Origin: an uncultured archaeon
GTDB lineage: Archaea > Thermoproteota > Nitrososphaeria_A > Caldarchaeales > Calditenuaceae
Assembly (NCBI GenBank): GCA_938017985.1
Contig: CALIKS010000004.1
Location: 1 to 54,691 of the forward strand
Direction of reading: 5' to 3'
Length of the DNA: 54,691 bases
The position numbers were made by a program, and so were the translations under genes. Below the pieces are notes generated by a model that did no database searches, was not told the origin of the DNA, and saw only the letters and a list, made by a program, of their open reading frames with translations. Shown here piece by piece: positions 8,841-17,124 of this stretch (its first letter is position 1; every line of letters begins with the position of its first letter).

Positions 8841-9203
8841 ATGATGGAATACAAATCACCAGAGCTCCAAGCCCATATTGAGGAAGTAGTAAGGGTAAGT
8901 AGAGGTTCAATCGACGCCATAATAGTGACTAAGCCCGATGGAACACCAGTAGCAAATGTCAACTCAATAGATGTTAATCCTGATTACCTCGCTGCGGCAA
9001 TATCAGCCGTCTCCGGCGTGATATCATCCGTGCTTGAGGTCATGGAGATGGGAGACTTTCGGAGAGCACATGTTGAGATAAAGGATAAGCGTTATCTATA
9101 CGTTCTGCCATATAAGGGGGACTATGTTGCATTGATTACGAAGCCAAATCCCAACCTTGGCTTTATCGACCTGTTACTAGACGTATACTTCAAGGAGGAA
9201 TAA
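8841..9203 (+). CDS. Roadblock/LC7 family protein
   Basis: A 120-residue single-domain protein with the roadblock pattern: an N-terminal helix, the DAIIVTKPDGTPVAN strand-turn, the ISAVSGVISSVLEVMEMG helix, and strands through RYLYVLPYKGDYVALITK. Related proteins (MglB, LAMTOR-like) act on Ras-like GTPases. Such a GTPase gene follows 4 bases later, so the two probably form a functional pair. Cytosolic, with no signal or membrane segment. Confidence 0.85.
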   Translation: MMEYKSPELQAHIEEVVRVSRGSIDAIIVTKPDGTPVANVNSIDVNPDYLAAAISAVSGVISSVLEVMEMGDFRRAHVEIKDKRYLYVLPYKGDYVALITKPNPNLGFIDLLLDVYFKEE

Positions 9204-9207
9204 ATAG

Positions 9208-9747
9208 ATGTATAACTTCAAGATACTCATTCTTGGACCATTCAACGCTGGTAAAACAACACTCGTAAAGACATTATCTGAAATCAGCATGACTACTGAA
9301 CGTGAGGTTACTAGGCCAGAAGAAAAAACCAAGAAGACCAAGACCACCGTGGCCATGGATTTCGGCATAATAAACCTAGGCGATGGCTACGTTGTTAGGC
9401 TCTTCGGAACACCAGGACAAAGGAGATTCTCATTCATGTGGCGTATACTCAGTAAGGGCATTCATGGATACATACTAATTATTGACTCAACTGACGAGGA
9501 ATCAATCATAGAGGGTATCAAGATACATGAAAGCTTCAGAGAAGAGCATCGTGACGTTCCATACGTCGTTGCCGCAAATAAGCAGGACCTTCCAGGGGCT
9601 ATTTCACCACTAGATATTAGATTCGCACTAAGCATTCCTGACGAGGTACCTGTAATACCCACCGTGGCGACTAATCATCAATCAGCATGGAACTTGTTGA
9701 GCACGCTTCTTGAACGATGCATAACTCACTGGAAGATCGCTATTTAG
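9208..9747 (+). CDS. Small Ras/Arf-like GTPase (COG2229 type)
   Basis: A 179-residue P-loop GTPase: G1 GPFNAGKT (10-17), G3 FGTPGQ (66-71), G4 NKQD (124-127). Compared with Ras, the G3 aspartate is replaced in the LFGTPGQ form, which is usual for this prokaryotic Arf/MglA-related family. It is co-transcribed with two roadblock proteins, one of them membrane-anchored. It is likely a molecular switch for cell-surface, polarity or membrane-associated processes. It converges with endA; the two stops abut. Confidence 0.88.
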   Translation: MYNFKILILGPFNAGKTTLVKTLSEISMTTEREVTRPEEKTKKTKTTVAMDFGIINLGDGYVVRLFGTPGQRRFSFMWRILSKGIHGYILIIDSTDEESIIEGIKIHESFREEHRDVPYVVAANKQDLPGAISPLDIRFALSIPDEVPVIPTVATNHQSAWNLLSTLLERCITHWKIAI

Positions 9748-10302
9748 CTAAAGCCTTGTCCAGCTGAAAACGAGATATCGAACTTTCCCGCTAATGTGTT
9801 CAGGAATAGCAATAATGAAGTTTTTCCTAACAGTGGTGGCTAGTCTACCCGCCCTGACAAGCTCGGTAGCATGAATCTCATCAAAAATAGATTTTACTTG
9901 GACAATGAATGGTGCATGATCAATTCCTGGACCATGTTTATAAACGGCAAAATCGCTGCCAAACTTTATCCCAGAAGTAACTATAAATCCACGTTTTCTG
10001 AGATCTCTGTATACTATGTATAGCTCATCAAATCTAGTGTAGCATTCTTTTCCAAGTCTTTCTAGCTCGTCTCTGCTTAGCTCTTTTTTATCCTTATAGA
10101 CTTTTAGCTCACCCTCATCAAATAAGAACAATGCTTCTATCAGATCTAATACTAAGGGCTCGTCGAAATCAAGGTCTTTTGGTTTAGATACTCCTAATGG
10201 CTTGCCATAGTAGCCCGCTGCATAGAGTTTCCTAGCGCTCTCTCTATCAAATACGACAATGTTGCCTTCGACATATTCAGCCTTTATCACCACTACTAAC
10301 AC
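9748..10302 (-). CDS. endA: tRNA-splicing endonuclease EndA
   Basis: A 184-residue single-domain endonuclease. The catalytic triad is visible: Tyr121 and His129 in FAVYKHGPGIDHAPFIV, and Lys160 in TVRKNF. It cleaves bulge-helix-bulge introns of pre-tRNA. The size fits the homotetrameric type, in which one gene makes both catalytic and structural subunits; the alpha2beta2 form would need a second gene outside this window. Start at 10302; a second ATG is not close. Confidence 0.93.
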   Translation of the reverse strand: MLVVVIKAEYVEGNIVVFDRESARKLYAAGYYGKPLGVSKPKDLDFDEPLVLDLIEALFLFDEGELKVYKDKKELSRDELERLGKECYTRFDELYIVYRDLRKRGFIVTSGIKFGSDFAVYKHGPGIDHAPFIVQVKSIFDEIHATELVRAGRLATTVRKNFIIAIPEHISGKVRYLVFSWTRL

Positions 10303-10373
10303 CTAATCTCTAATAAGAGATTTATAGCTAATCCTTAAGGTTATGCATCCGTATATGGCTATCACTTAGAATT

Positions 10374-10390
10374 ATGCTTCTTCGAAGCAT
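10374..10390. repeat. Short perfect inverted repeat
   Basis: ATGCTTC-TTC-GAAGCAT, a 7-bp perfect stem with a 3-base loop, 20 bases beyond the stop of the PhoU-like gene on the minus strand and upstream of endA. There is no clear U-tract. It could be a weak terminator-like element or a protein site. Confidence 0.45.
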
Positions 10391-10409
10391 TGCTAGGGCT
10401 TAAATGCAT

Positions 10410-11072
10410 TTATTTTATCTGTGGGAATAAAGCCCTTATTATATTCGTTATCTCCTCAGACTTGTCAGCTATATCTTCAAGCATGTGCGTAACTTCTCTC
10501 ATAAGTAGCAAATGAGGAACAGAAAACTTGCCTTGAAGAAGTGTAATATCTAATTTACGAAATAACTCGTCAACTTTATGTTCCTGTTCTTCAATCTCTA
10601 TAAGCTTTGAGTAAAGCACAGACGAGTCAAGCGTTATTGCAAGTATTGCTTCTTTTAGTTTTTCAACAGTTGAAAATACGTTGTCTGAAAGCTCAGATAA
10701 TCTACGATAAATATTTTCGTCATTAAAACCTAGTTTTTGAAGGCTTAGAAGTCTGAAGGCTGCTCCTTCAGCCTTGTCCGAAATCTTGTCAAGACAACTT
10801 ACTAGTCTTATAAAATCTTCTCTTTCCTGCAGCAGTGAACCTATCCTCATGATCTGTTCACTAGTAGAGTGTTTAAGTTTCTTACATTCTTCATCAAGTT
10901 TTAAAATATCGTTGTACTTCTGGAGGATAATATTTTCACTTTTTTTATTAACAATATCTTCAATCATAAGCGAGAGGACTCGCATGACATCCATAATTTT
11001 CCTAGCATGTTCTTGTGTGAGAACCATGATAGTGTTTTCTATATCTTCAATTCTTTGACGAGGAAATGACAT
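10410..11072 (-). CDS. PhoU-like DUF47 family protein
   Basis: A 220-residue all-helical, charged protein of the DUF47/PhoU-like type. Features are EREDFIRLVSCLDKISDKAEGA and the C-terminal repeat-like MREVTHMLEDIADKSEEITNII, giving two three-helix halves with D/E-rich metal-binding faces. DUF47 proteins often accompany Pit phosphate transporters, but no transporter gene is adjacent here. It probably acts as a phosphate-signalling or transporter accessory protein. It lies between endA and glyS. Confidence 0.75.
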   Translation of the reverse strand: MSFPRQRIEDIENTIMVLTQEHARKIMDVMRVLSLMIEDIVNKKSENIILQKYNDILKLDEECKKLKHSTSEQIMRIGSLLQEREDFIRLVSCLDKISDKAEGAAFRLLSLQKLGFNDENIYRRLSELSDNVFSTVEKLKEAILAITLDSSVLYSKLIEIEEQEHKVDELFRKLDITLLQGKFSVPHLLLMREVTHMLEDIADKSEEITNIIRALFPQIK

Positions 11073-11120
11073 ACCCTTCCTAAATATAATAATATGTCAC
11101 GAGTTACTTATATAATTAAA

Positions 11121-12596
11121 CTATCCATGAAGATTGTCTATATGGAGTATCTTTGAGATAGCGTCCTTAAGTTCAGAAACATGGATACGGCGCTGAGCCA
11201 TGGTATCCCTGTCACGAATAGTAACCGTATCATCATTCATTGTCTGATAATCAATTGTTATGCATACTGGAGTACCAACCTCGTCCATTCTTCTATACCT
11301 CCTCCCAATATCGCCCTTATCATCAAATACAACATCAAAATCTAGCTTAAGCATTTCATAGATCTTTAATGCTTTATCTGGGAGGCCGTCTTTTGAGACA
11401 AGTGGAAAAACAGCGACCTGAATTGGAGCCAAGAAGTAGGGAAGCTTTAAGACTCTTCTATTCTGCGTTTCATGGTAATTGTGTTCTATTATTGTGTAGA
11501 GGCTTCGGTCGACACCCATCGAGAGTTCGAATACATGCGGTATGATCTTTTCTCCATCGTCTAAAACTGTTAAGTCCTTGCCACTTGTCCTCATGTGTCC
11601 TGAGAGGTCATAGTCGCCTCTATAGTTACACGCCACCAACTCTATCCATCCAATAGAAGTCTCGGCTTCAACGTCCCAAGCCTCAATTGCGTAAAATGCT
11701 TTTTCATCGTCACTGAGCTGTCTAAGTCTTAGTCGACTTTTGTCCAGACCCACTTTTTCGTAAAACTGCTGAATCAATGCTAGATAATATGCTGATAAAT
11801 AGTTAGAAATGATTCCATTTTCAACAGCATCGCGGCATGTGATCTCAATAAGTTTGCCATCTTTTGGTAATAGTCTCAGCTTATAATCAGCGGTGGTTTT
11901 TACCTTTTCATACATATTTGCTTTCTTTGGGTTAAAGAAGACCTCTATCTCTGCCTGATAGAACTCCCTCAATCTCATTAGACTTTGGCGCGGGGAAATC
12001 TCGTTCCTAAAGCTCTTTCCAAACTGACAAATAGCGAATGGAAGCTTTAACCCCATCGTCATGTATATTCGATGAAAATCAACGAAGATGCTTTGACAGG
12101 TTTCTGGTCTTAGATAGGCCTCTTCACCTGTTCCACCCACTCTGACCTGAAACATCATGTTAAATCTCCCCACTGGTCCTAGCTCGCCATTACATGAGGG
12201 GCATTTTACATTGTATCGCTTGAGCATAGCCTCGATTTCTTTATCATTCATTCTCTCAGGAACCCTAATGTTTGTTTTTTCCTCGATTAATCTATCAATT
12301 CTGTGAAGTGCTCCACACTTTTGGCATATAGACACAGGGTCTGCGAAGCTTTCAAGATGACCTGAAGCCATGAAAACCTGCTTGGCCATTATCTGTGAGC
12401 CATCAATCTCTATCATCTCGTCTCTTCTTACGAGTTCTCTTCTCCAAGCCTCGATGAATCTATTTCTGAGTAGGACACCTAGCTTTCCATATTCCCAAAA
12501 CCCGGCAGGGGCGTCGCTATATATTTCACACGATGGAAAGAAGAATCCTCTATTAAGAAATAACTTCATCAGTTTCTCGTAGAGCGTCTCCGGCAT
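11121..12596 (-). CDS. glyS: Glycyl-tRNA synthetase (dimeric, archaeal/eukaryotic type)
   Basis: A 491-residue class II synthetase. Class II motifs are visible: the motif 2 region with FGKSFRNEISPRQSLMRLRE and the motif 3 region with VFELSMGVDRSLY. A zinc-ribbon-like set (CQKCG and CPSC) lies in the insert, and the C-terminal anticodon-binding domain includes PIQVAVFPL. It is shorter than the roughly 570 residues of many archaeal GlyRS, but both ends are in place. It is followed upstream (21 bases) by a membrane/zinc-finger gene on the same strand, so the two may be co-transcribed. Confidence 0.95.
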   Translation of the reverse strand: MPETLYEKLMKLFLNRGFFFPSCEIYSDAPAGFWEYGKLGVLLRNRFIEAWRRELVRRDEMIEIDGSQIMAKQVFMASGHLESFADPVSICQKCGALHRIDRLIEEKTNIRVPERMNDKEIEAMLKRYNVKCPSCNGELGPVGRFNMMFQVRVGGTGEEAYLRPETCQSIFVDFHRIYMTMGLKLPFAICQFGKSFRNEISPRQSLMRLREFYQAEIEVFFNPKKANMYEKVKTTADYKLRLLPKDGKLIEITCRDAVENGIISNYLSAYYLALIQQFYEKVGLDKSRLRLRQLSDDEKAFYAIEAWDVEAETSIGWIELVACNYRGDYDLSGHMRTSGKDLTVLDDGEKIIPHVFELSMGVDRSLYTIIEHNYHETQNRRVLKLPYFLAPIQVAVFPLVSKDGLPDKALKIYEMLKLDFDVVFDDKGDIGRRYRRMDEVGTPVCITIDYQTMNDDTVTIRDRDTMAQRRIHVSELKDAISKILHIDNLHG

Positions 12597-12617
12597 CTTA
12601 ATGCACCGCTAAATTAA

Positions 12618-13367
12618 TTATGAAGACAGTCTTGCACCACAGTTTGGGCACTGTCCTCCCAGCTCTGCCCACGCATCTGCACAGTCCTTGTGGAAAAGAG
12701 CACCGCATGAATTACATGAATACGCAGTATCAGCCGTCAGTTGGTCATAACATATGACGCATTGAGCCCCCTCAGGAACGTTTTGCGCCGGAGAATAGTT
12801 TGGCCCTGCGACAGGTGGTCTTGCCTCCGGTTCCTCTACGCTTATTTGAGCAGGCTCCTCACCAATCGATTCAAGCTCATACTGCTGATAAGCAGCTGTC
12901 CGCCATTCCCGCCCTACTTGTTGGGTCTTTACACTAAGACTTACGAGTCCAGCCAAGATGGCAGCACCCGCAATGCCGATGCCTGAGAAAATAGCGGCAA
13001 ATAACCCAATTTCTGGGTTAAAAATCACATTGAAACGCGGCATTTTAAATATGTAGGAATAGAGCGGTGAGAGGATTGCGAGGGCTGCAGATGCACTTGC
13101 AGCTGAGGGAACAACTATCTTGACTATGCTTATTTTTTTGGATACTGATGCGAATACTCCGGCTAGTCCTGCCAAGGCTCCTGCTGTTAAGGAAAGCATC
13201 AAGCTCTCGTTTAGCCAGTAGCCTAAAAGTATCTGTCTCTGAAGATTATCATAGGTAACTGCAAACCAAGTCAACAATAGCGTCAATATGTGAAATGCGC
13301 CTAGTAGTGAAATAAGAGCCCCAACCCTCATAAACCTTGACAGTGCCTCTGATATAGGAGTAATCAT
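12618..13367 (-). CDS. Membrane protein with C-terminal C4HC3 (RING/PHD-like) zinc finger
   Basis: A 249-residue protein. About four hydrophobic segments lie in residues 16-150, followed by a Pro/Glu-rich linker. A C-terminal zinc finger (about 202-247) has spacing C-x2-C-x11-C-x2-C-x4-H-x2-C-x10-C-x2-C. The order C4HC3 fits RING-variant or PHD-like treble clefts. Nearly the same signature recurs in the small protein at 14733-14939. In eukaryotes such membrane RING-variant proteins are E3 ligases. No ubiquitin-like or E2 gene is in this window, so an E3 role is speculative. Confidence 0.7.
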   Translation of the reverse strand: MITPISEALSRFMRVGALISLLGAFHILTLLLTWFAVTYDNLQRQILLGYWLNESLMLSLTAGALAGLAGVFASVSKKISIVKIVVPSAASASAALAILSPLYSYIFKMPRFNVIFNPEIGLFAAIFSGIGIAGAAILAGLVSLSVKTQQVGREWRTAAYQQYELESIGEEPAQISVEEPEARPPVAGPNYSPAQNVPEGAQCVICYDQLTADTAYSCNSCGALFHKDCADAWAELGGQCPNCGARLSS

Positions 13368-13508
13368 GTCTTTAAATTCATAAGTAGACTTCTTCTATAT
13401 AAATTAGCATCATGCCTAGCTAGAAAAGCTTACGAACGGGTCATAGAGGCTTTGGTGCGGGTGGAGTGCGAAAGTTTATAAGCAAAACTATACTTCTTTG
13501 AAAAAGTA

Positions 13509-14348
13509 ATGAGTATATTTGGAAAGAAGGGCGAGGAGCTAGGACGTATAACCGAGCTATTATCAGAGCTTATAAATAAACTAGAAGGAATGGAGGGAAG
13601 ATTAGCCGTAAGGATTGTCGAGCCTTTAGAAGCAGGAATAGTCAGCATAAAGTCAGATTTAGAAAGCATCAAGACATCTCAGCCATCAGAGCTGTTAATG
13701 GAATTCAGAGAAGCCATAAGGATGTTAAAGCTTTCTATATCAACGATCCAAGCACTTCAAGAGCATGAAAATAACCTAAAAGAAATACTGGAGTTTCAAA
13801 ATTCTCAAGTAGAGCAACTTGAACAGGTCAGAAGGTCAATAGCGGCAGAACGTGAGGCACTCAAAGAGGAGAAAGAAAGACTTGAGGAGCTTAAGCGCCA
13901 AATAGAGGCCTGGAAAACGGAGCTTGACAAAAAAGAAGCCACACTCGTGAATTATGAACGAGACGTCCATATGCTTGAAGAACGGAAAGAAGAGCTTGAG
14001 CGAAGGATAAAAGAGCTAAATGACCAGTACGTAGGCATAATAGAGCAGGCAAACACCAAGTTAGAAAAGGTCTTAAGGGACCTAGATAGGAGGTTCAAAA
14101 TACGGGAGATAAAGCTTGATAGACTGTCAAGATTGGAGGAAAGAAAGAGGGAGGAGCTGACTAAGCTTGAGTTAGAGAAGAAAACATTGGAAGGATACAA
14201 TAAGCAATTTACTGAGCTTGTTGAAGAGATAAAGAAGCTCGAGAAGAAGAAACAGATGTTGCAGCAAGAGATAAGTAGTCTCGAAGAGGAAAAGTATAGG
14301 CTTGAGAAATTAAAACAGGAGCTCAGAAGCAATATACTTAAAGGTTGA
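13509..14348 (+). CDS. Coiled-coil protein, unknown function
   Basis: A 279-residue protein, almost wholly helical and charged. An N-terminal MSIFGKKGEELGR segment precedes the long heptad-rich region (residues about 80-275) with repeated LEE/KKE patterns, so a long parallel coiled coil is expected. There are no cysteines in pairs and no membrane helix. It resembles SMC-arm or cytoskeletal-type sequences only in composition, so similarity searches would be biased. It converges with another coiled-coil gene. It lacks the PRC-barrel expected of CdvA, so I do not call it CdvA. Confidence 0.75.
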   Translation: MSIFGKKGEELGRITELLSELINKLEGMEGRLAVRIVEPLEAGIVSIKSDLESIKTSQPSELLMEFREAIRMLKLSISTIQALQEHENNLKEILEFQNSQVEQLEQVRRSIAAEREALKEEKERLEELKRQIEAWKTELDKKEATLVNYERDVHMLEERKEELERRIKELNDQYVGIIEQANTKLEKVLRDLDRRFKIREIKLDRLSRLEERKREELTKLELEKKTLEGYNKQFTELVEEIKKLEKKKQMLQQEISSLEEEKYRLEKLKQELRSNILKG

Positions 14349-14358
14349 TATAAAGTAA

Positions 14359-14763
14359 TTACTCCTCATATGCTTCTTGTTTACTCTTAAAATAGCGTTC
14401 TACTAATTCGCTCAGATAATCTATTACGTCTGTTTTTTCAGAGATCTCATTTAAAATTTCTTCTATGTAATTGATTTTTTCATACAAGTTTTTGATTTCT
14501 TCTTTAAGAGTCTTAATTTCTGAGAGTATTGCATCTATCTTGTCAGGCTTTATTATTTGTTGCGAAGCTTTCTTCTCGACTGATTCTAGTCTGACGTCCT
14601 GCTCCATTAGTACCTCAGCTAAATCTTCGAATGCCTTGCTAATGCTTTCATAAGTCGGAACCTTTCCACGAGGAGTATCTACCCAATCAATCTTAATCTC
14701 CACCTCATCTACTTTTTCTTTATTTTCATCGCTCAAGTGAGGGCCACCCTGCATTTTGGACAT
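14359..14763 (-). CDS. Small coiled-coil protein, unknown function
   Basis: A 134-residue acidic protein with a helical middle and C-terminal half (AILSEIKTLKEEIKNLYEKI). The N-terminus has a short IDWVDTPRGKVPTYESISKA segment that may be a folded start. It overlaps by 31 bases the zinc-finger gene that precedes it on the same strand; using the ATG three codons later gives 22. Translational coupling is likely, so the two proteins probably work together. No family recognised. Confidence 0.7.
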   Translation of the reverse strand: MSKMQGGPHLSDENKEKVDEVEIKIDWVDTPRGKVPTYESISKAFEDLAEVLMEQDVRLESVEKKASQQIIKPDKIDAILSEIKTLKEEIKNLYEKINYIEEILNEISEKTDVIDYLSELVERYFKSKQEAYEE

Positions 14764-14939
14764 ACACCCTTAGTCCCTATAAGGCTTTTGTAGCATTCTA
14801 CGTGAAACATTGCCCCGCAGTTGCTGCACTTATTATAATTAGTCCCCTCTTCTATCTCGAGTAAACAAGCGTCACAGATGGGTATTTCCCAAGCCCATTT
14901 CCCGACTGACGAGCCTTGAACAACTCTAATACTTTTCAA
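14733..14939 (-). CDS. Small C4HC3 zinc-finger (RING/PHD-like) protein
   Basis: A 68-residue protein that is nearly all zinc finger, with spacing C-x2-C-x12-C-x2-C-x4-H-x2-C-x10-C-x2-C. It shares CGAxFHxxC and the C-terminal CPxC with the membrane zinc-finger protein at 12618-13367. It looks like a stand-alone version of that domain. It is co-transcribed with the small coiled-coil gene and divergent from L15e. It may bind a protein partner or act as a RING-like adaptor; the function is unknown. Confidence 0.72.
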   Translation of the reverse strand: MKSIRVVQGSSVGKWAWEIPICDACLLEIEEGTNYNKCSNCGAMFHVECYKSLIGTKGVCPKCRVALT

Positions 14940-15072
14940 CGTTTATCAAGTGTCCCGCTGTTTATTTAAATATACTGTTGTATTTGTCCAGTAGTCTTGG
15001 ATGAAGATTTAATTAACGGTTAGGGAAGGTTTAGGTTTTTTAATGATTAATTGCGTATTACTGTAGGTCTGT

Positions 15073-15561
15073 ATGGGACTTTATGCTTTGATGAACTCTA
15101 TGTGGCGTGAGAGACCTAGTGAATTAAGAGAACTGCTTAGACAGCGTAGGATAAAGTGGAGAAGAGAGCCCTCCATCGTTAGAGTTGAGAAACCAATCAG
15201 GCTCGATAGGGCGAAGATGCTTGGCTATAAGGCTAAGCAAGGATTCGTGGTTCTACGAGTAAGGGTGAGAAGAGGTGGCTTCAGTAGACCAAGGCCAAAT
15301 AGTGGTAGAAGGCCAAAAGCAATAGGTGCTGTCCTCCACAAGGTAAACGTTACGATGCTTGAGGAGGCGATAAACAGATGCGTTAGAAAATATCCTAATC
15401 TATATCCACTAGGAGGCTATCCATTGACGTATGACAGTCTATACTACTGGTTCGAGGTCATAATGATTGATCCGTATCATCCCGCAATTATGTCCGACCC
15501 TGAGATAAAAGTTCCTAACACCCTGAAAAGACGCATCTTCAAAAAGAAGGTAAGTAAATAA
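15073..15561 (+). CDS. rpl15e: 50S ribosomal protein L15e
   Basis: A 162-residue archaeal/eukaryotic ribosomal protein. MGLYALMNSMWRERP at the N-terminus and the GFVVLRVRVRRGG and RRPKAIG motifs are family-typical. It binds 23S rRNA in the large subunit. It is shorter than the usual 190-200 residues: the conserved basic C-terminal tail after KVPNTLKRRIF is missing, and no frameshifted continuation is seen. It is followed by the gene at 15611, which also starts with a region resembling a ribosome-biogenesis factor. The promoter region is AT-rich and divergent from the zinc-finger gene. Confidence 0.93.
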   Translation: MGLYALMNSMWRERPSELRELLRQRRIKWRREPSIVRVEKPIRLDRAKMLGYKAKQGFVVLRVRVRRGGFSRPRPNSGRRPKAIGAVLHKVNVTMLEEAINRCVRKYPNLYPLGGYPLTYDSLYYWFEVIMIDPYHPAIMSDPEIKVPNTLKRRIFKKKVSK

Positions 15562-15610
15562 GAATACTTTCACAGTTTTAAATCAGCTGGCATAGGCTAG
15601 GTGACTTAGA

Positions 15611-16861
15611 CTGGCAGTAATTATAGCCGCGTCTACTAGAGGAGCACCTAGCATTATTCGTCTTACAGAGGTAGTAGGAGAGCTTACGAATAGGTGGCCC
15701 AGAGTAGATATCATTATGGATGAGCAAAAAGTGTCCTTGAATGATTTAGAAAATCCATTTCATAGGTTTGTAGTAGTGATACTTCATGCTGGAAACGACA
15801 TATTCGTCAGGGGAAAGAACTACTTAGAAGTTAATCTCCTACCCAGCACAATTCTTGGCGACCCATCTCTACATCGCTCGCCTTTCTATCTAAAAGTTAA
15901 AATTACTACATTGACAATCGAGGCAATGACTGACCATTTCTCTACGATTCCTGCACTAGTGCATTTTGGAGAACCGATAGTCTTGTCGAGCTGGAACGGA
16001 TTAATCTCCGAGCCGAGAAGGATCGTATGCCCAGTTGCGCCATTAACAAATCTGACTATTAATGAGAATGGATTAACAATAATTAGAGAAATTACTGGTA
16101 TAGCCCACGATATCTATCAATCTCCAAAAAATTTGTTAGAATTAATAGAGTCTTCAATCAGGAAAAGTGTCTCAAAGAAATGTGCAGTCCTTTTCTCAGG
16201 TGGTCTTGACAGCACTCTATTATTGAAACTCATCATAGATTCGGGTAGGAAACCACTGGCAGTCTCAGTTGGTCTTAGCGAGTCACATGACTTAATGTTA
16301 TCAGAACGTGTTGCTAGGCTCATCGGTGCAGAAAGAGTAACGGTAGAGCTATCTCAAGAAAAATTATTTGAGAATGCGAGATATGTGAGGGATATGCTTG
16401 GAATTAAGACATTGATGGAGGTCTCACTTGCGGTTCTCTTCTTCACAGGTGCCTTGGAAGCTCTAAGGAATGGAAGGAGACAGCTGATCGCTGGACAGGG
16501 TGCAGATGAACTTTTTGGAGGCTATTTGAAATATTTAAGAACTTATGAGGAAGATGGTCCAGCGGCTGCGGATAATCTCATGAAGCTTGACTTTGCAAGA
16601 CTATGGAGTAGCGGTCTAGTTAGAGATTACTCAGCTACAGCTCTCGGTGGATGTCTACTAACCCTTCCCTATCTTGACCCTGATATAATTAGGATCGTAA
16701 CATCATTACCAATATCCGCTAAAATCAAACCTCCACTAAGAAAGGTGATCCTGAGAAAAATTTGCAGAGAGGCTGGACTACCAGAAGAAGTCTGCATGTA
16801 TGATAAAAAAGCAGCACAATATGGCAGCGGCATCGAAAAGCTACTCAGAAAATGGTTTTAA
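15611..16861 (+). CDS. Probable Brix/Imp4-like domain fused to asparagine-synthase-type PP-loop domain; CTG start proposed
   Basis: From the ATG at 15716 the protein has 381 residues. The same frame stays open 35 codons upstream to a CTG at 15611, with a GGTGA Shine-Dalgarno 6 bases before it. The added residues (AVIIAASTRGAPSIIRL) and following QKVSLNDL resemble the N-terminus of archaeal Brix/Imp4 rRNA-processing proteins (STSRxP... GKMSLxDL). The C-terminal half has the ATP-pyrophosphatase SGGLDS (residues 196-201) and AGQGADELFGGY motifs of AsnB-like synthetases, without a glutaminase domain. The PP-loop part is firm; the Brix assignment and start codon are tentative. Confidence 0.65.
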   Translation: MAVIIAASTRGAPSIIRLTEVVGELTNRWPRVDIIMDEQKVSLNDLENPFHRFVVVILHAGNDIFVRGKNYLEVNLLPSTILGDPSLHRSPFYLKVKITTLTIEAMTDHFSTIPALVHFGEPIVLSSWNGLISEPRRIVCPVAPLTNLTINENGLTIIREITGIAHDIYQSPKNLLELIESSIRKSVSKKCAVLFSGGLDSTLLLKLIIDSGRKPLAVSVGLSESHDLMLSERVARLIGAERVTVELSQEKLFENARYVRDMLGIKTLMEVSLAVLFFTGALEALRNGRRQLIAGQGADELFGGYLKYLRTYEEDGPAAADNLMKLDFARLWSSGLVRDYSATALGGCLLTLPYLDPDIIRIVTSLPISAKIKPPLRKVILRKICREAGLPEEVCMYDKKAAQYGSGIEKLLRKWF

Positions 16862-17124
16862 TGATTTTCTACCTGACATACATGGGTAGAATTATAATGA
16901 AGCCACGCAGGCTAGAAAAATCATTCGTAATGTAGTAAATATTCTTGAATTTCTAGTGGCGAAATATCTCGGGCCGAAGAAATAAATAATTTTGCATTAG
17001 TTCTGAGACCTATCATAAATTTAGGAATCTTTGAATTGCAGCCAATTAAGCTATTTTTAGCTACAAAATTTGATGATTTATGATATATCCTTAAAAACAG
17101 GCGAATAATTATTGATAGAGTAGA

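Noticed and set aside
11520-11540. tRNA-like GTTCGAAT segment
   Set aside because: Lies within glyS coding sequence and no cloverleaf can be drawn around it.
13509-14348. Candidate CdvA
   Set aside because: No PRC-barrel at the N-terminus; only the coiled coil is shared.
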